Of a stretch of DNA of 5,374 bases, positions 1 through 4,217 are shown piece after piece. Positions within the stretch are counted from its first letter, which is position 1, and each line of letters starts with the position of its first letter. The notes under the pieces are model-generated. The model had not been told where the DNA came from. It saw nothing but the letters and a program-made list of their open reading frames with translations, and ran no database searches. Source of the stretch: an uncultured Ruminococcus sp. (GTDB taxonomy: Bacteria > Bacillota > Clostridia > Oscillospirales > Acutalibacteraceae). The stretch spans positions 1-5,374 of the forward strand of contig CACYDD010000355.1 in NCBI GenBank assembly GCA_902773065.1, in the 5' to 3' direction. A program made the position numbers and the translations under genes.

Positions 1-479
1 ATCTGAAAAGAAATGCCGCACTGGCTACAGCTTATACGTTGTCTGAAACGGCACTGAAAGAGTATAAAGACAAAGTAGTGGAAGTGATTGGTGAGAAAAA
101 AGCGGAAACCGTCAAAGATGTGATAGCGAAAGACAAAATAGCCAAAGATCCTGTTTCGACAAAAGAAATCATTATCACCGAACATGGTAACACTTTGTGC
201 TATGATGCACTGTCGGGAAGATATTTCAAATCGGATATCGATAAGCTGAAAAAAGCAGAAAACGAACTGAATCAGAAAATGCTTAGTGAGATGTATATTA
301 CACTTAACGTATTTTATTACGAAATTGGTTTAAGTGAAATCAAACTGGGTGATGAACTTGGCTGGAACATCAATACAAGCGGCTTTATCAGTCTTGAATT
401 CAGTTCCCAGCTTGCAGAGGATGGCACACCGTGTCTTGTTCTGGGCTACCATGTAGCACCGCAGTATGATTTTGACTGA
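1..479 (+). CDS. DUF6353-like phage membrane protein, C-terminal part (5' end outside window)
   Basis: The open frame runs off the left edge; codons are readable from position 3 and give 158 residues before TGA. A TTG at 39 could act as a start, but the residues before it (LKRNAALATAY) match LRKRNVALAAAY, which follows the second membrane helix of the complete protein at 1865-2803. The gene is therefore cut by the window, and its membrane helices should lie upstream. The visible part is a charged, probably helical linker (about residues 20-50), then a block containing LCYDALSGRYF, then a C-terminal region LNVFYYEIGL...LGDELGW ending in QYDFD. That C-terminal pattern fits the DUF6353 family as I remember it from Firmicute phages; its function is unknown. 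Similarity to the downstream gene is visible directly, whereas the family name is from memory. The next gene is 71 nt away. Confidence 0.8.
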   Translation, partial: LKRNAALATAYTLSETALKEYKDKVVEVIGEKKAETVKDVIAKDKIAKDPVSTKEIIITEHGNTLCYDALSGRYFKSDIDKLKKAENELNQKMLSEMYITLNVFYYEIGLSEIKLGDELGWNINTSGFISLEFSSQLAEDGTPCLVLGYHVAPQYDFD

Positions 480-501
480 TTCGCAAAAATCGCAAAGACT
501 T

Positions 502-519
502 TTATGGAGAAATCCATAA
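502..519 (+). other. Short perfect inverted repeat with GAAA loop in intergenic gap
   Basis: TTATGGA (502-508) and TCCATAA (513-519) are perfect reverse complements around the loop GAAA, a GNRA-type tetraloop. It lies between the stop at 479 and the Shine-Dalgarno of the gene at 551. The stem has only two G-C pairs and is followed by the AT-rich stretch ATATTTTATATT rather than a clean T-run. It could be a weak terminator, an RNA stability or processing element, or a dyad operator; the sequence does not decide. Confidence 0.4.
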
Positions 520-550
520 CATATTTTATATTCTGAAAGGAGCGCCAAAA

Positions 551-805
551 ATGGATGCTAACGAAATCATGACAAACGAAGAGGTTGCTGAAACAGTAAC
601 AGAGGAACTCGCAGTTGCCGGAAGTTCTTGCAAAGGAATCAAAGTTGCTGCCGGAATCGGTATTGTGCTTGTTTGTGGAGTTATTATCTACAAATTTGCA
701 GCGAAGCCGATGCTGGCAAAGCTTAAAACCAAGAAGCCGGAAGCGAATGTAATCGAACCTGTAAGCGAACCTGTAAGCGAAGATGAAGACTCCGACGAAG
801 CTTAA
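551..805 (+). CDS. Small single-pass membrane protein with acidic tail
   Basis: This 84-aa protein is not one I can name. Residues 1-22 are acidic and helical-looking, about 30-48 form one membrane helix (AAGIGIVLVCGVIIYKF), about 50-63 are basic (LKTKK), and the tail after 64 is strongly acidic, ending DEDSDEA. The basic stretch right after the helix predicts, by the positive-inside rule, that the C-terminus is cytoplasmic. The ATG at 551 is preceded by AAAGGAG (536-542) with an 8-nt spacer, a good Shine-Dalgarno. The tail contains EPVSEPVSE, made by a 12-bp tandem duplication; EPVSE also occurs in the membrane-anchored protein at 3663-4217. An intrinsic terminator starts 29 nt after the stop, so this is the last gene of its transcription unit unless readthrough occurs. 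Confidence 0.8.
   Translation: MDANEIMTNEEVAETVTEELAVAGSSCKGIKVAAGIGIVLVCGVIIYKFAAKPMLAKLKTKKPEANVIEPVSEPVSEDEDSDEA
754..781 (+). repeat. 12-bp tandem repeat inside the 84-aa membrane protein gene
   Basis: The unit CGAACCTGTAAG occurs twice in a row (754-765, 766-777) and continues for four bases (CGAA). Because the unit is a multiple of three, the frame is kept and the protein reads EPVSEPVSE. The identity of the copies at DNA level suggests a recent slippage duplication in the acidic tail. Confidence 0.85.
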
Positions 806-833
806 CGGAAACTTTTGTTAGGATGACCGAACG

Positions 834-874
834 AGAGGGAAAGCAAAATAAAAAAGCTTTCCCTCTTTGTTTTT
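834..874 (+). terminator. Intrinsic (Rho-independent) terminator
   Basis: AGAGGGAAAGC (834-844) pairs perfectly with GCTTTCCCTCT (856-866) across an 11-nt A-rich loop, giving an 11-bp stem with six G-C pairs. It is followed by TTGTTTTT (867-874). This is a textbook plus-strand terminator placed 29 nt after the stop of the 84-aa gene. The T-tract ends only 2 nt before the Shine-Dalgarno of the next gene, leaving no room for a promoter between them. That gene must be reached by readthrough or antitermination, or from a promoter upstream of the hairpin, so an attenuator role is possible. Confidence 0.88.
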
Positions 875-876
875 AC

Positions 877-883
877 GAGGAGG
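877..883 (+). promoter_or_regulatory. Ribosome binding site that fixes the start at 889
   Basis: GAGGAGG lies 5 nt before the ATG at 889. The same frame is open back to an ATG at 823, but that ATG has no well-spaced Shine-Dalgarno, and the extension would translate straight through the terminator hairpin. The start at 889 is therefore preferred. Confidence 0.85.
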
Positions 884-888
884 CAGAG

Positions 889-1488
889 ATGGAAGAGTTT
901 AAACCAAATTCGCATAAATCAAAGGAAGAAAAGCAGGAAAAGAAAATCGAAAAGGTTGTCAGCGGAACTGTTAAAGAGAAAAAGAAAAGCGAGATACAGA
1001 AATTTGCTGATGTATTTATTCAGGAAGATGTGAATAATGTCGGCTCTTATATTTTGCAGGATATTCTTGTTCCTGCTGTAAAAAAGGCAATTTCAGATAT
1101 CGTGACAAATGGTATCGATATGATCCTTTACGGAGAAACGGGCAGAACAAAGAAAAAATCGCCGTCATCAAATGTATCATACAGAAGTTACTATGAAAGA
1201 GAGAAAGAGCATGACCGTGATAGATATGCTTCACGAGGCAGAAGCAATTATAGCTACAATGATATTATCATAGATAACCGTGGAGAAGCGGAAGAGGTTC
1301 TTTCCAGAATGGACGAGTTGATTGATACATACGGTCTGGCGAGTGTTGCAGATTTCTACGAGCTTGTTGGTGTTACCGGTCAGTATACCGATAACAAATA
1401 CGGTTGGACGGATATTCGTAATGCTTCTGTTGTCAGGGTGCGTGACGGATATATTATCAAACTCCCTAAAGCTCTTCCGCTGAACTGA
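889..1488 (+). CDS. Conserved phage protein of unknown function, 199 aa
   Basis: I recognise the style of this protein from Firmicute phages but know no function or name. Residues 1-40 are very rich in Lys and Glu and probably helical or disordered. Residues 41-82 (DVFIQEDVNNVGSYI to IDMILYG) form an ordered, amphipathic helical segment with no clear membrane helix. Residues 84-122 are a low-complexity, Arg/Ser/Tyr-rich linker. Residues 123-199 form a compact C-terminal domain with NRGEAEEVLSRMDELI, then ASVADFYELVGV, YGWTDIRNA and VRVRDGYIIKLPKALPL. The FYELVG...GW arrangement resembles the C-termini of both DUF6353-like proteins in this window. The Lys-rich start and Arg-rich linker could bind nucleic acid or acidic partners, but that is inference. 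It is the first gene after the terminator and is followed 14 nt later by a 35-aa ORF. Confidence 0.88.
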   Translation: MEEFKPNSHKSKEEKQEKKIEKVVSGTVKEKKKSEIQKFADVFIQEDVNNVGSYILQDILVPAVKKAISDIVTNGIDMILYGETGRTKKKSPSSNVSYRSYYEREKEHDRDRYASRGRSNYSYNDIIIDNRGEAEEVLSRMDELIDTYGLASVADFYELVGVTGQYTDNKYGWTDIRNASVVRVRDGYIIKLPKALPLN

Positions 1489-1502
1489 AGAAAGGCGTAA
1501 TA

Positions 1503-1610
1503 ATGACGGAAGGATATTTTACATCTTACGGTTATATGGGATTGGTGGACGGACGATGGATATTGTTTGCCACCGAAGAAGAATATTATGAATATTTACA
1601 GGAGGATTAA
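1503..1610 (+). CDS. 35-aa micro-protein, unknown function
   Basis: This short ORF starts at ATG 1503, with AGAAAGG (1489-1495) 7 nt upstream, and ends at TAA 1610. Its protein begins MTEGYFTSYGYMGLVDGR and ends in an acidic, Tyr-rich segment (EEEYYEYLQED). It is rich in aromatic residues (six Tyr, two Phe and one Trp in 35) and has no membrane helix. It fits exactly between two well-supported genes, and its last codons contain the Shine-Dalgarno of the DUF3310 gene, which starts 1 nt after its stop. I recall similar tiny ORFs in Clostridia phages, but I assign no role. The main alternative is that it is only a coupling leader for the DUF3310 gene. Confidence 0.72.
   Translation: MTEGYFTSYGYMGLVDGRWILFATEEEYYEYLQED
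1601..1605 (+). promoter_or_regulatory. Ribosome binding site that fixes the DUF3310 start at 1612
   Basis: GGAGG lies 6 nt before the ATG at 1612, inside the last codons of the 35-aa ORF. The frame stays open upstream for another 15 codons, but that extension lacks a ribosome binding site, overlaps the 35-aa ORF and is not part of the recognisable domain. Confidence 0.8.
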
Positions 1611-1611
1611 A

Positions 1612-1875
1612 ATGTACGAATCGGAAGACCGGCTTGTATCTCATCCGAAACACTACCAGTCAGAAACAGGCTTGGAAGTTATTGACGTGATAGAGGCTTT
1701 CACCTTTGACCTGAAAGGAATCGAAGCCACAGATACAGGCAACATCATCAAATATGCCTGCCGTTGGAGCAAGAAGAACGGCATACAGGATCTTGAAAAA
1801 ATCCTGTGGTACACACAACACCTTATCGACCATCTTAAAAAATTAGAACAGGAGAATGATAGCTATGAAAAATGA
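1612..1875 (+). CDS. DUF3310 domain protein (T7 gp1.7-like nucleotide kinase family)
   Basis: The 87-aa protein is almost entirely one DUF3310 domain: SHPKHYQ (10-16), LEVIDVIEAF (21-30), GNIIKYACRWSKKN (43-56) and DLEKILWYTQHLIDHL (60-75). The order HY ... EVIDVI ... GN.IKY ... R..KK ... DLEK..WY is the family signature. DUF3310 is found in many phages; the best known member, T7 gp1.7, is an unusual kinase that phosphorylates dTMP and dGMP in the infected cell. A role in phage dNTP supply is therefore plausible here, and the putative primase/helicase 3 kb downstream agrees with it, but enzymatic activity is not shown by sequence because the family lacks a Walker motif. Its last 11 nt overlap the start of the next gene, suggesting translational coupling. 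Confidence 0.9.
   Translation: MYESEDRLVSHPKHYQSETGLEVIDVIEAFTFDLKGIEATDTGNIIKYACRWSKKNGIQDLEKILWYTQHLIDHLKKLEQENDSYEK
1851..1854 (+). promoter_or_regulatory. Ribosome binding site that decides the start at 1865
   Basis: GGAG sits 10 nt before ATG 1865 but only 1 nt before the in-frame ATG at 1856. Initiation at 1856 would place the site too close to the start codon, so 1865 is chosen. The site lies inside the end of the DUF3310 gene. Confidence 0.65.
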
Positions 1876-2803
1876 ACTTATGAAATCAGTCGGCATGACC
1901 GTCAGCAAAACCTTTCACAAAATAGGTTTTGGTCTCAGAAAACACAGTCCCGAAATACTGATCGTTGCCGGGGTTGCAGGAACAGTGATCAGTGCGGTAA
2001 TGGCTTGCAGAGCTACCACAAAAATCGGTGATATTCTTGATAAATCAAAAGAGGATATTGACACAATTCATAATTGTGCCAACGATGCCGACATGGCAGA
2101 AAAATACACAGAGGAAGACAGTAAAAAAGACCTGGCGGTTGTTTATATTCAGACGGGGGTAAAAATTATAAAACTGTACGCACCTGCTGTGATTCTCGGA
2201 ACTCTGTCAATTACAAGTATCCTTGCCTCCAATAATATTCTGCGTAAAAGGAATGTTGCCCTGGCAGCGGCTTATTCAGCAGTCGATACGGGCTTCAAGG
2301 AATACAGGAGCAGGGTTGTCGAACGTTTCGGAGAGGAAATTGACAAAGAACTGAAATACAACATCAAAGCAAAGAAAATCGAAGAAACTGTTATCGATGA
2401 TAACGGCAAGGAAATCAAAGTTGAAAAAGAAGTGAAAATCGCCGGTCCGAATCTCGCAAGTCCTTATGCGAGATTTTTTGACGAAAGCAGTTCTGCATGG
2501 GAAAAAGATTCGGAATACAATCTGATGTTCCTCAGAGCACAGGAGCAATATGCGAACGATAAGCTGAGAGTTAACGGACATTTATTCCTGAACGAAGTAT
2601 ATGATATGCTTGGCGTTCCACGAACCAAAGCGGGGCAAATCGTTGGTTGGGTTTATGATGAGGAAAATCCTCTGGGTGATAACTATGTGGACTTTGGCAT
2701 CTATGATATCAACAAAGAGAAATCAAGAGATTTTGTAAACGGTTACGAACGAAGTATTCTTCTCGACTTTAACGTTGATGGGGATATTCTTGACCGTGTA
2801 TAA
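1865..2803 (+). CDS. DUF6353-like two-helix membrane protein, full length
   Basis: This 312-aa protein has two membrane segments: about 31-48 (ILIVAGVAGTVISAVMA) and about 100-121 (IIKLYAPAVILGTLSITSIL). The segment between them is charged and rich in Asp, Glu and Lys. A long charged region follows (122-195), probably partly coiled coil, with DDNGKEIKVEKEV. Next come NLASPYARFFDES (197-209), a conserved-looking block with W212, and the C-terminal domain with FLNEVYDMLGV (241-251) and GWVYDEENPLGDNYVDFG (261-278). I identify it from memory as DUF6353, a family of phage and prophage proteins without known function. The gene at 1-479 is a diverged paralogue over the region after helix 2. Both large regions may face the cytoplasm with a hairpin of helices, but topology is inferred. 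The gene overlaps DUF3310 by 11 nt and contains an intragenic terminator-like hairpin (2450-2479). Confidence 0.88.
   Translation: MKNELMKSVGMTVSKTFHKIGFGLRKHSPEILIVAGVAGTVISAVMACRATTKIGDILDKSKEDIDTIHNCANDADMAEKYTEEDSKKDLAVVYIQTGVKIIKLYAPAVILGTLSITSILASNNILRKRNVALAAAYSAVDTGFKEYRSRVVERFGEEIDKELKYNIKAKKIEETVIDDNGKEIKVEKEVKIAGPNLASPYARFFDESSSAWEKDSEYNLMFLRAQEQYANDKLRVNGHLFLNEVYDMLGVPRTKAGQIVGWVYDEENPLGDNYVDFGIYDINKEKSRDFVNGYERSILLDFNVDGDILDRV
2450..2479 (+). other. Terminator-like hairpin inside the DUF6353-like gene
   Basis: AATCTCGCA (2450-2458) and TGCGAGATT (2467-2475) are perfect 9-bp reverse complements with an 8-nt loop. They are followed by a run of six T (2474-2479, partly within the stem). 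This matches an intrinsic terminator in the sense direction, although only four stem pairs are G-C. It falls on codons for NLASPYARFF, so coding constraint could create it by chance; function is uncertain. Confidence 0.45.
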
Positions 2804-2822
2804 AAAATCCGACAAACGAAAT

Positions 2823-2826
2823 GAGG
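2823..2826 (+). promoter_or_regulatory. Ribosome binding site that fixes the hydrolase start at 2835
   Basis: GAGG lies 8 nt before ATG 2835. The frame is open back to 2775, but that longer form would put about 20 mostly polar residues in front of the signal segment and overlap the previous gene. Starting at 2835 gives a normal signal sequence (MDKKAISKL then hydrophobic). Confidence 0.75.
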
Positions 2827-2834
2827 TAATAATA

Positions 2835-3386
2835 ATGGATAAAAAAGCAATTTCCAAGCTGACTGCAATTTGTGTCACGATTGTTTGTGCAATATTTATA
2901 TTTCAGAGTTGCACACATGGTGATACAGTTCAGGCAGAAAAAAACAAGAATGATGTCAGTACGGTAAAAGTAGGCACACTAACTTCTGAAATTGCCTACC
3001 CTGCTGTGATATATCAGGAAGTATCGGAAGAAACTATGGATGAAGAATTTGATGTCAGGCTGATTGCTCTTGTAACGATGGCAGAGGCGGAAAGCGAATC
3101 CGACGAAGGCAAGAGGTTGGTAATCGATACAATACTCAACCGTGTCGATTCCGTATATTTTCCTGATACGGTATATGACGTGGTGTATCAGCCGTATCAG
3201 TTTTCTTCTATGTGGGACGGAAGGGCAGACTGCTGTGAGGTCAGGGAAGATATTTGTGAACTTGTTCGTGAAGAAATGAATGACCGAAGTAACTATGACT
3301 GTATATTTTTCAATTCGGAAAATTACAGTGATTATGGTGTTCCACTGTTTCAGGTGGAAAATCATTATTTTTCAAGCTATGAATAA
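2835..3386 (+). CDS. SleB/CwlJ-type cell wall hydrolase, exported
   Basis: This is a predicted peptidoglycan hydrolase of the SleB/CwlJ (Hydrolase_2) family; SleB is a lytic transglycosylase acting on spore cortex. The 183-aa protein has a signal segment (basic start, hydrophobic 9-24) ending near C26, a linker rich in charged residues (27-70), and the catalytic domain (about 71-183). The motif LIALVTMAEAESESDEGK (76-93) carries the expected catalytic Glu (E84), followed by DTILNRVDSVYFPDTVYDVVYQPYQFSSMWDGR (98-130 in parts) and the terminal ENHYFSSYE (175-183), all in family order. C26 could be lipidated, but FQSC is a poor lipobox, so an uncleaved anchor is equally possible. In a phage it may serve entry, lysis or wall remodelling. 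It sits among membrane proteins rather than with a visible holin or endolysin. The gap to the previous gene is 31 nt. Confidence 0.87.
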   Translation: MDKKAISKLTAICVTIVCAIFIFQSCTHGDTVQAEKNKNDVSTVKVGTLTSEIAYPAVIYQEVSEETMDEEFDVRLIALVTMAEAESESDEGKRLVIDTILNRVDSVYFPDTVYDVVYQPYQFSSMWDGRADCCEVREDICELVREEMNDRSNYDCIFFNSENYSDYGVPLFQVENHYFSSYE

Positions 3387-3404
3387 TCAGAAAGGATGGT
3401 ATTT

Positions 3405-3506
3405 ATGAGTAACGCGTTAGCCTTTGTATCTTGTACGCTTGCCGCTATGGCAGGAATCTGTTTTGTAAGTGGAATTGCGGTTCTGTCCGGCGGAAGGAAG
3501 TGTTGA
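3405..3506 (+). CDS. 33-aa single-helix membrane micro-protein
   Basis: The ORF runs from ATG 3405 to TGA 3506 and has AAAGGA (3391-3396) 8 nt upstream. The protein is almost entirely one hydrophobic helix: MSNALAFV, then CTLAAMAGICFVSGIAVL to about residue 28, ending GGRKC. The basic end suggests the C-terminus is cytoplasmic. It fits neatly between the hydrolase (18-nt gap) and the next gene, which begins 2 nt after its stop and whose Shine-Dalgarno lies inside it. Function is unknown. Size and hydrophobicity would also suit a holin-like or regulatory membrane peptide, and its position next to a wall hydrolase makes that worth testing, but nothing in the sequence proves it. Confidence 0.7.
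   Translation: MSNALAFVSCTLAAMAGICFVSGIAVLSGGRKC
3492..3500 (+). promoter_or_regulatory. Ribosome binding site that fixes the start at 3509
   Basis: GGAAGGAAG lies 8 nt before ATG 3509. The open frame continues upstream of 3509 for 26 codons, but that part overlaps the 33-aa membrane ORF in another frame and has no comparable site. Confidence 0.75.
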
Positions 3507-3508
3507 AG

Positions 3509-3670
3509 ATGGAAGTTCTGGAAAACCTCATAACCTCGCTGGATTATATTCTTGATACCAAACGCAAAAGGCATATCACCGGAGGAATTCTGCTGAGTAT
3601 CTCTACACTATTCGGCGGTCTGGCATTAACGGTTATGACGATAAGAAAAGAGGAGAATAAAAATGAATAA
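3509..3670 (+). CDS. 53-aa single-pass membrane protein
   Basis: The protein has an amphipathic start (MEVLENLITSLDYIL), a basic patch KRKRH (18-22), one membrane helix about 24-44 (GGILLSISTLFGGLALTV) and a charged tail IRKEENKNE. Both flanks of the helix are basic, so orientation is unclear. I do not recognise the family. The gene starts 2 nt after the 33-aa ORF and overlaps the following gene by 8 nt (ATGAATAA holds the next start and this stop), so the three small membrane proteins here are probably made together by coupled translation. Stop-start overlap and consistent Shine-Dalgarno placement support it as real despite its size. Confidence 0.77.
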   Translation: MEVLENLITSLDYILDTKRKRHITGGILLSISTLFGGLALTVMTIRKEENKNE

Positions 3671-4217
3671 ACCGAAGGATTTTGTTATATTTTTATGCGG
3701 AGCGGCTGTCGGTGCTTTTCTTGCATGGAGATATACCAAAAACAAGTATGAGGATATTCTTCAGGAAGAAATTGATTCGGTGAAGAAGGCTTTTTCTAAA
3801 AAGTCGGATGAAAACTTCAATGACAAGGAACCTGTCAGTGAGTATGTACCAACCGAACACGATGTTTCTGTTCTCACAGATGAACTTAACAAAAGTTATA
3901 TTTCACCTGATGAAGAAAAGACAAAATCGGATATTCCGTATATTATTCCGCCTGAGGAATTCGGAGAATTTGAGGGCTATGAAACCATAAGCCTTACATA
4001 TTATGCCGACGGAATTCTGGCAGACGACAACGATGTAAAGATTGATGATGTGGAAGATATTATCGGAAGTGAATCACTTGAGCATTTTGGTGAATATGAA
4101 GACGATTCTGTATTTGTCAGAAATGACCGATTAAAAAGTGATTATGAGATCCTTTTGGATCAAAGGGATTATTCCGATGTTATTAAAAATAAGCCATATC
4201 TGATGGAGGACAAATGA
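3663..4217 (+). CDS. N-terminally anchored acidic phage protein, 184 aa
   Basis: An N-terminal membrane helix (about 7-22, FVIFLCGAAVGAFLAW) is followed by RYTKNKYEDILQEEIDSVKKAFSKK, a likely coiled coil. A disordered stretch (48-90) contains EPVSEYVP. Then comes a very acidic region with PYIIPPEEFGEFEGYETISLTYYADG in parts (92-117), DDVEDIIG (128-135), SLEHFGEYEDDSVFVRNDRL (138-157) and YEILLDQRDY (161-170). The basic residues just after the helix put the large acidic domain in the cytoplasm. I recall closely similar proteins in Clostridia phages and mobile elements, always unnamed, and the patterned conserved C-terminal half suggests a real binding domain. AGGAG (3651-3655) lies 7 nt before ATG 3663, inside the preceding gene. 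The end overlaps the next gene by 4 nt (ATGA). Confidence 0.87.
   Translation: MNKPKDFVIFLCGAAVGAFLAWRYTKNKYEDILQEEIDSVKKAFSKKSDENFNDKEPVSEYVPTEHDVSVLTDELNKSYISPDEEKTKSDIPYIIPPEEFGEFEGYETISLTYYADGILADDNDVKIDDVEDIIGSESLEHFGEYEDDSVFVRNDRLKSDYEILLDQRDYSDVIKNKPYLMEDK

Noticed and set aside
39..479. TTG at 39 as start of a complete 146-aa gene
   Set aside because: Residues encoded before 39 are open to the edge and match the paralogue at 1865-2803, so the gene is truncated by the window.
520..540. Possible -10 elements TATTTT/TATATT before the 84-aa gene
   Set aside because: No acceptable -35 hexamer lies 16-18 bp upstream of either; the AT-rich sequence alone is not enough to call a promoter.
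330..548. Minus-strand 72-aa ORF
   Set aside because: It lies opposite a supported gene, lacks any recognisable motif and no other evidence points to minus-strand coding.
823..888. N-terminal extension of the 199-aa protein from ATG 823
   Set aside because: It would be translated from the terminator hairpin and lacks a well-placed ribosome binding site; ATG 889 has GAGGAGG at good distance.
2276..2581. Minus-strand 101-aa ORF
   Set aside because: It is antisense to the DUF6353-like gene, with Phe-rich composition expected from reading Lys/Glu-rich codons backwards.
3163..3200. 9-bp inverted repeat CTGATACGG / CCGTATCAG in the hydrolase gene
   Set aside because: It has a 20-nt loop, no T-tract, and falls on repeated Tyr-Gln codons of the conserved YQPYQF block, so coding constraint explains it.
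2979..3574. Minus-strand ORFs opposite the hydrolase and the small membrane genes
   Set aside because: They are antisense to well-supported genes and have no domain signal; all real genes in the window are on the plus strand.
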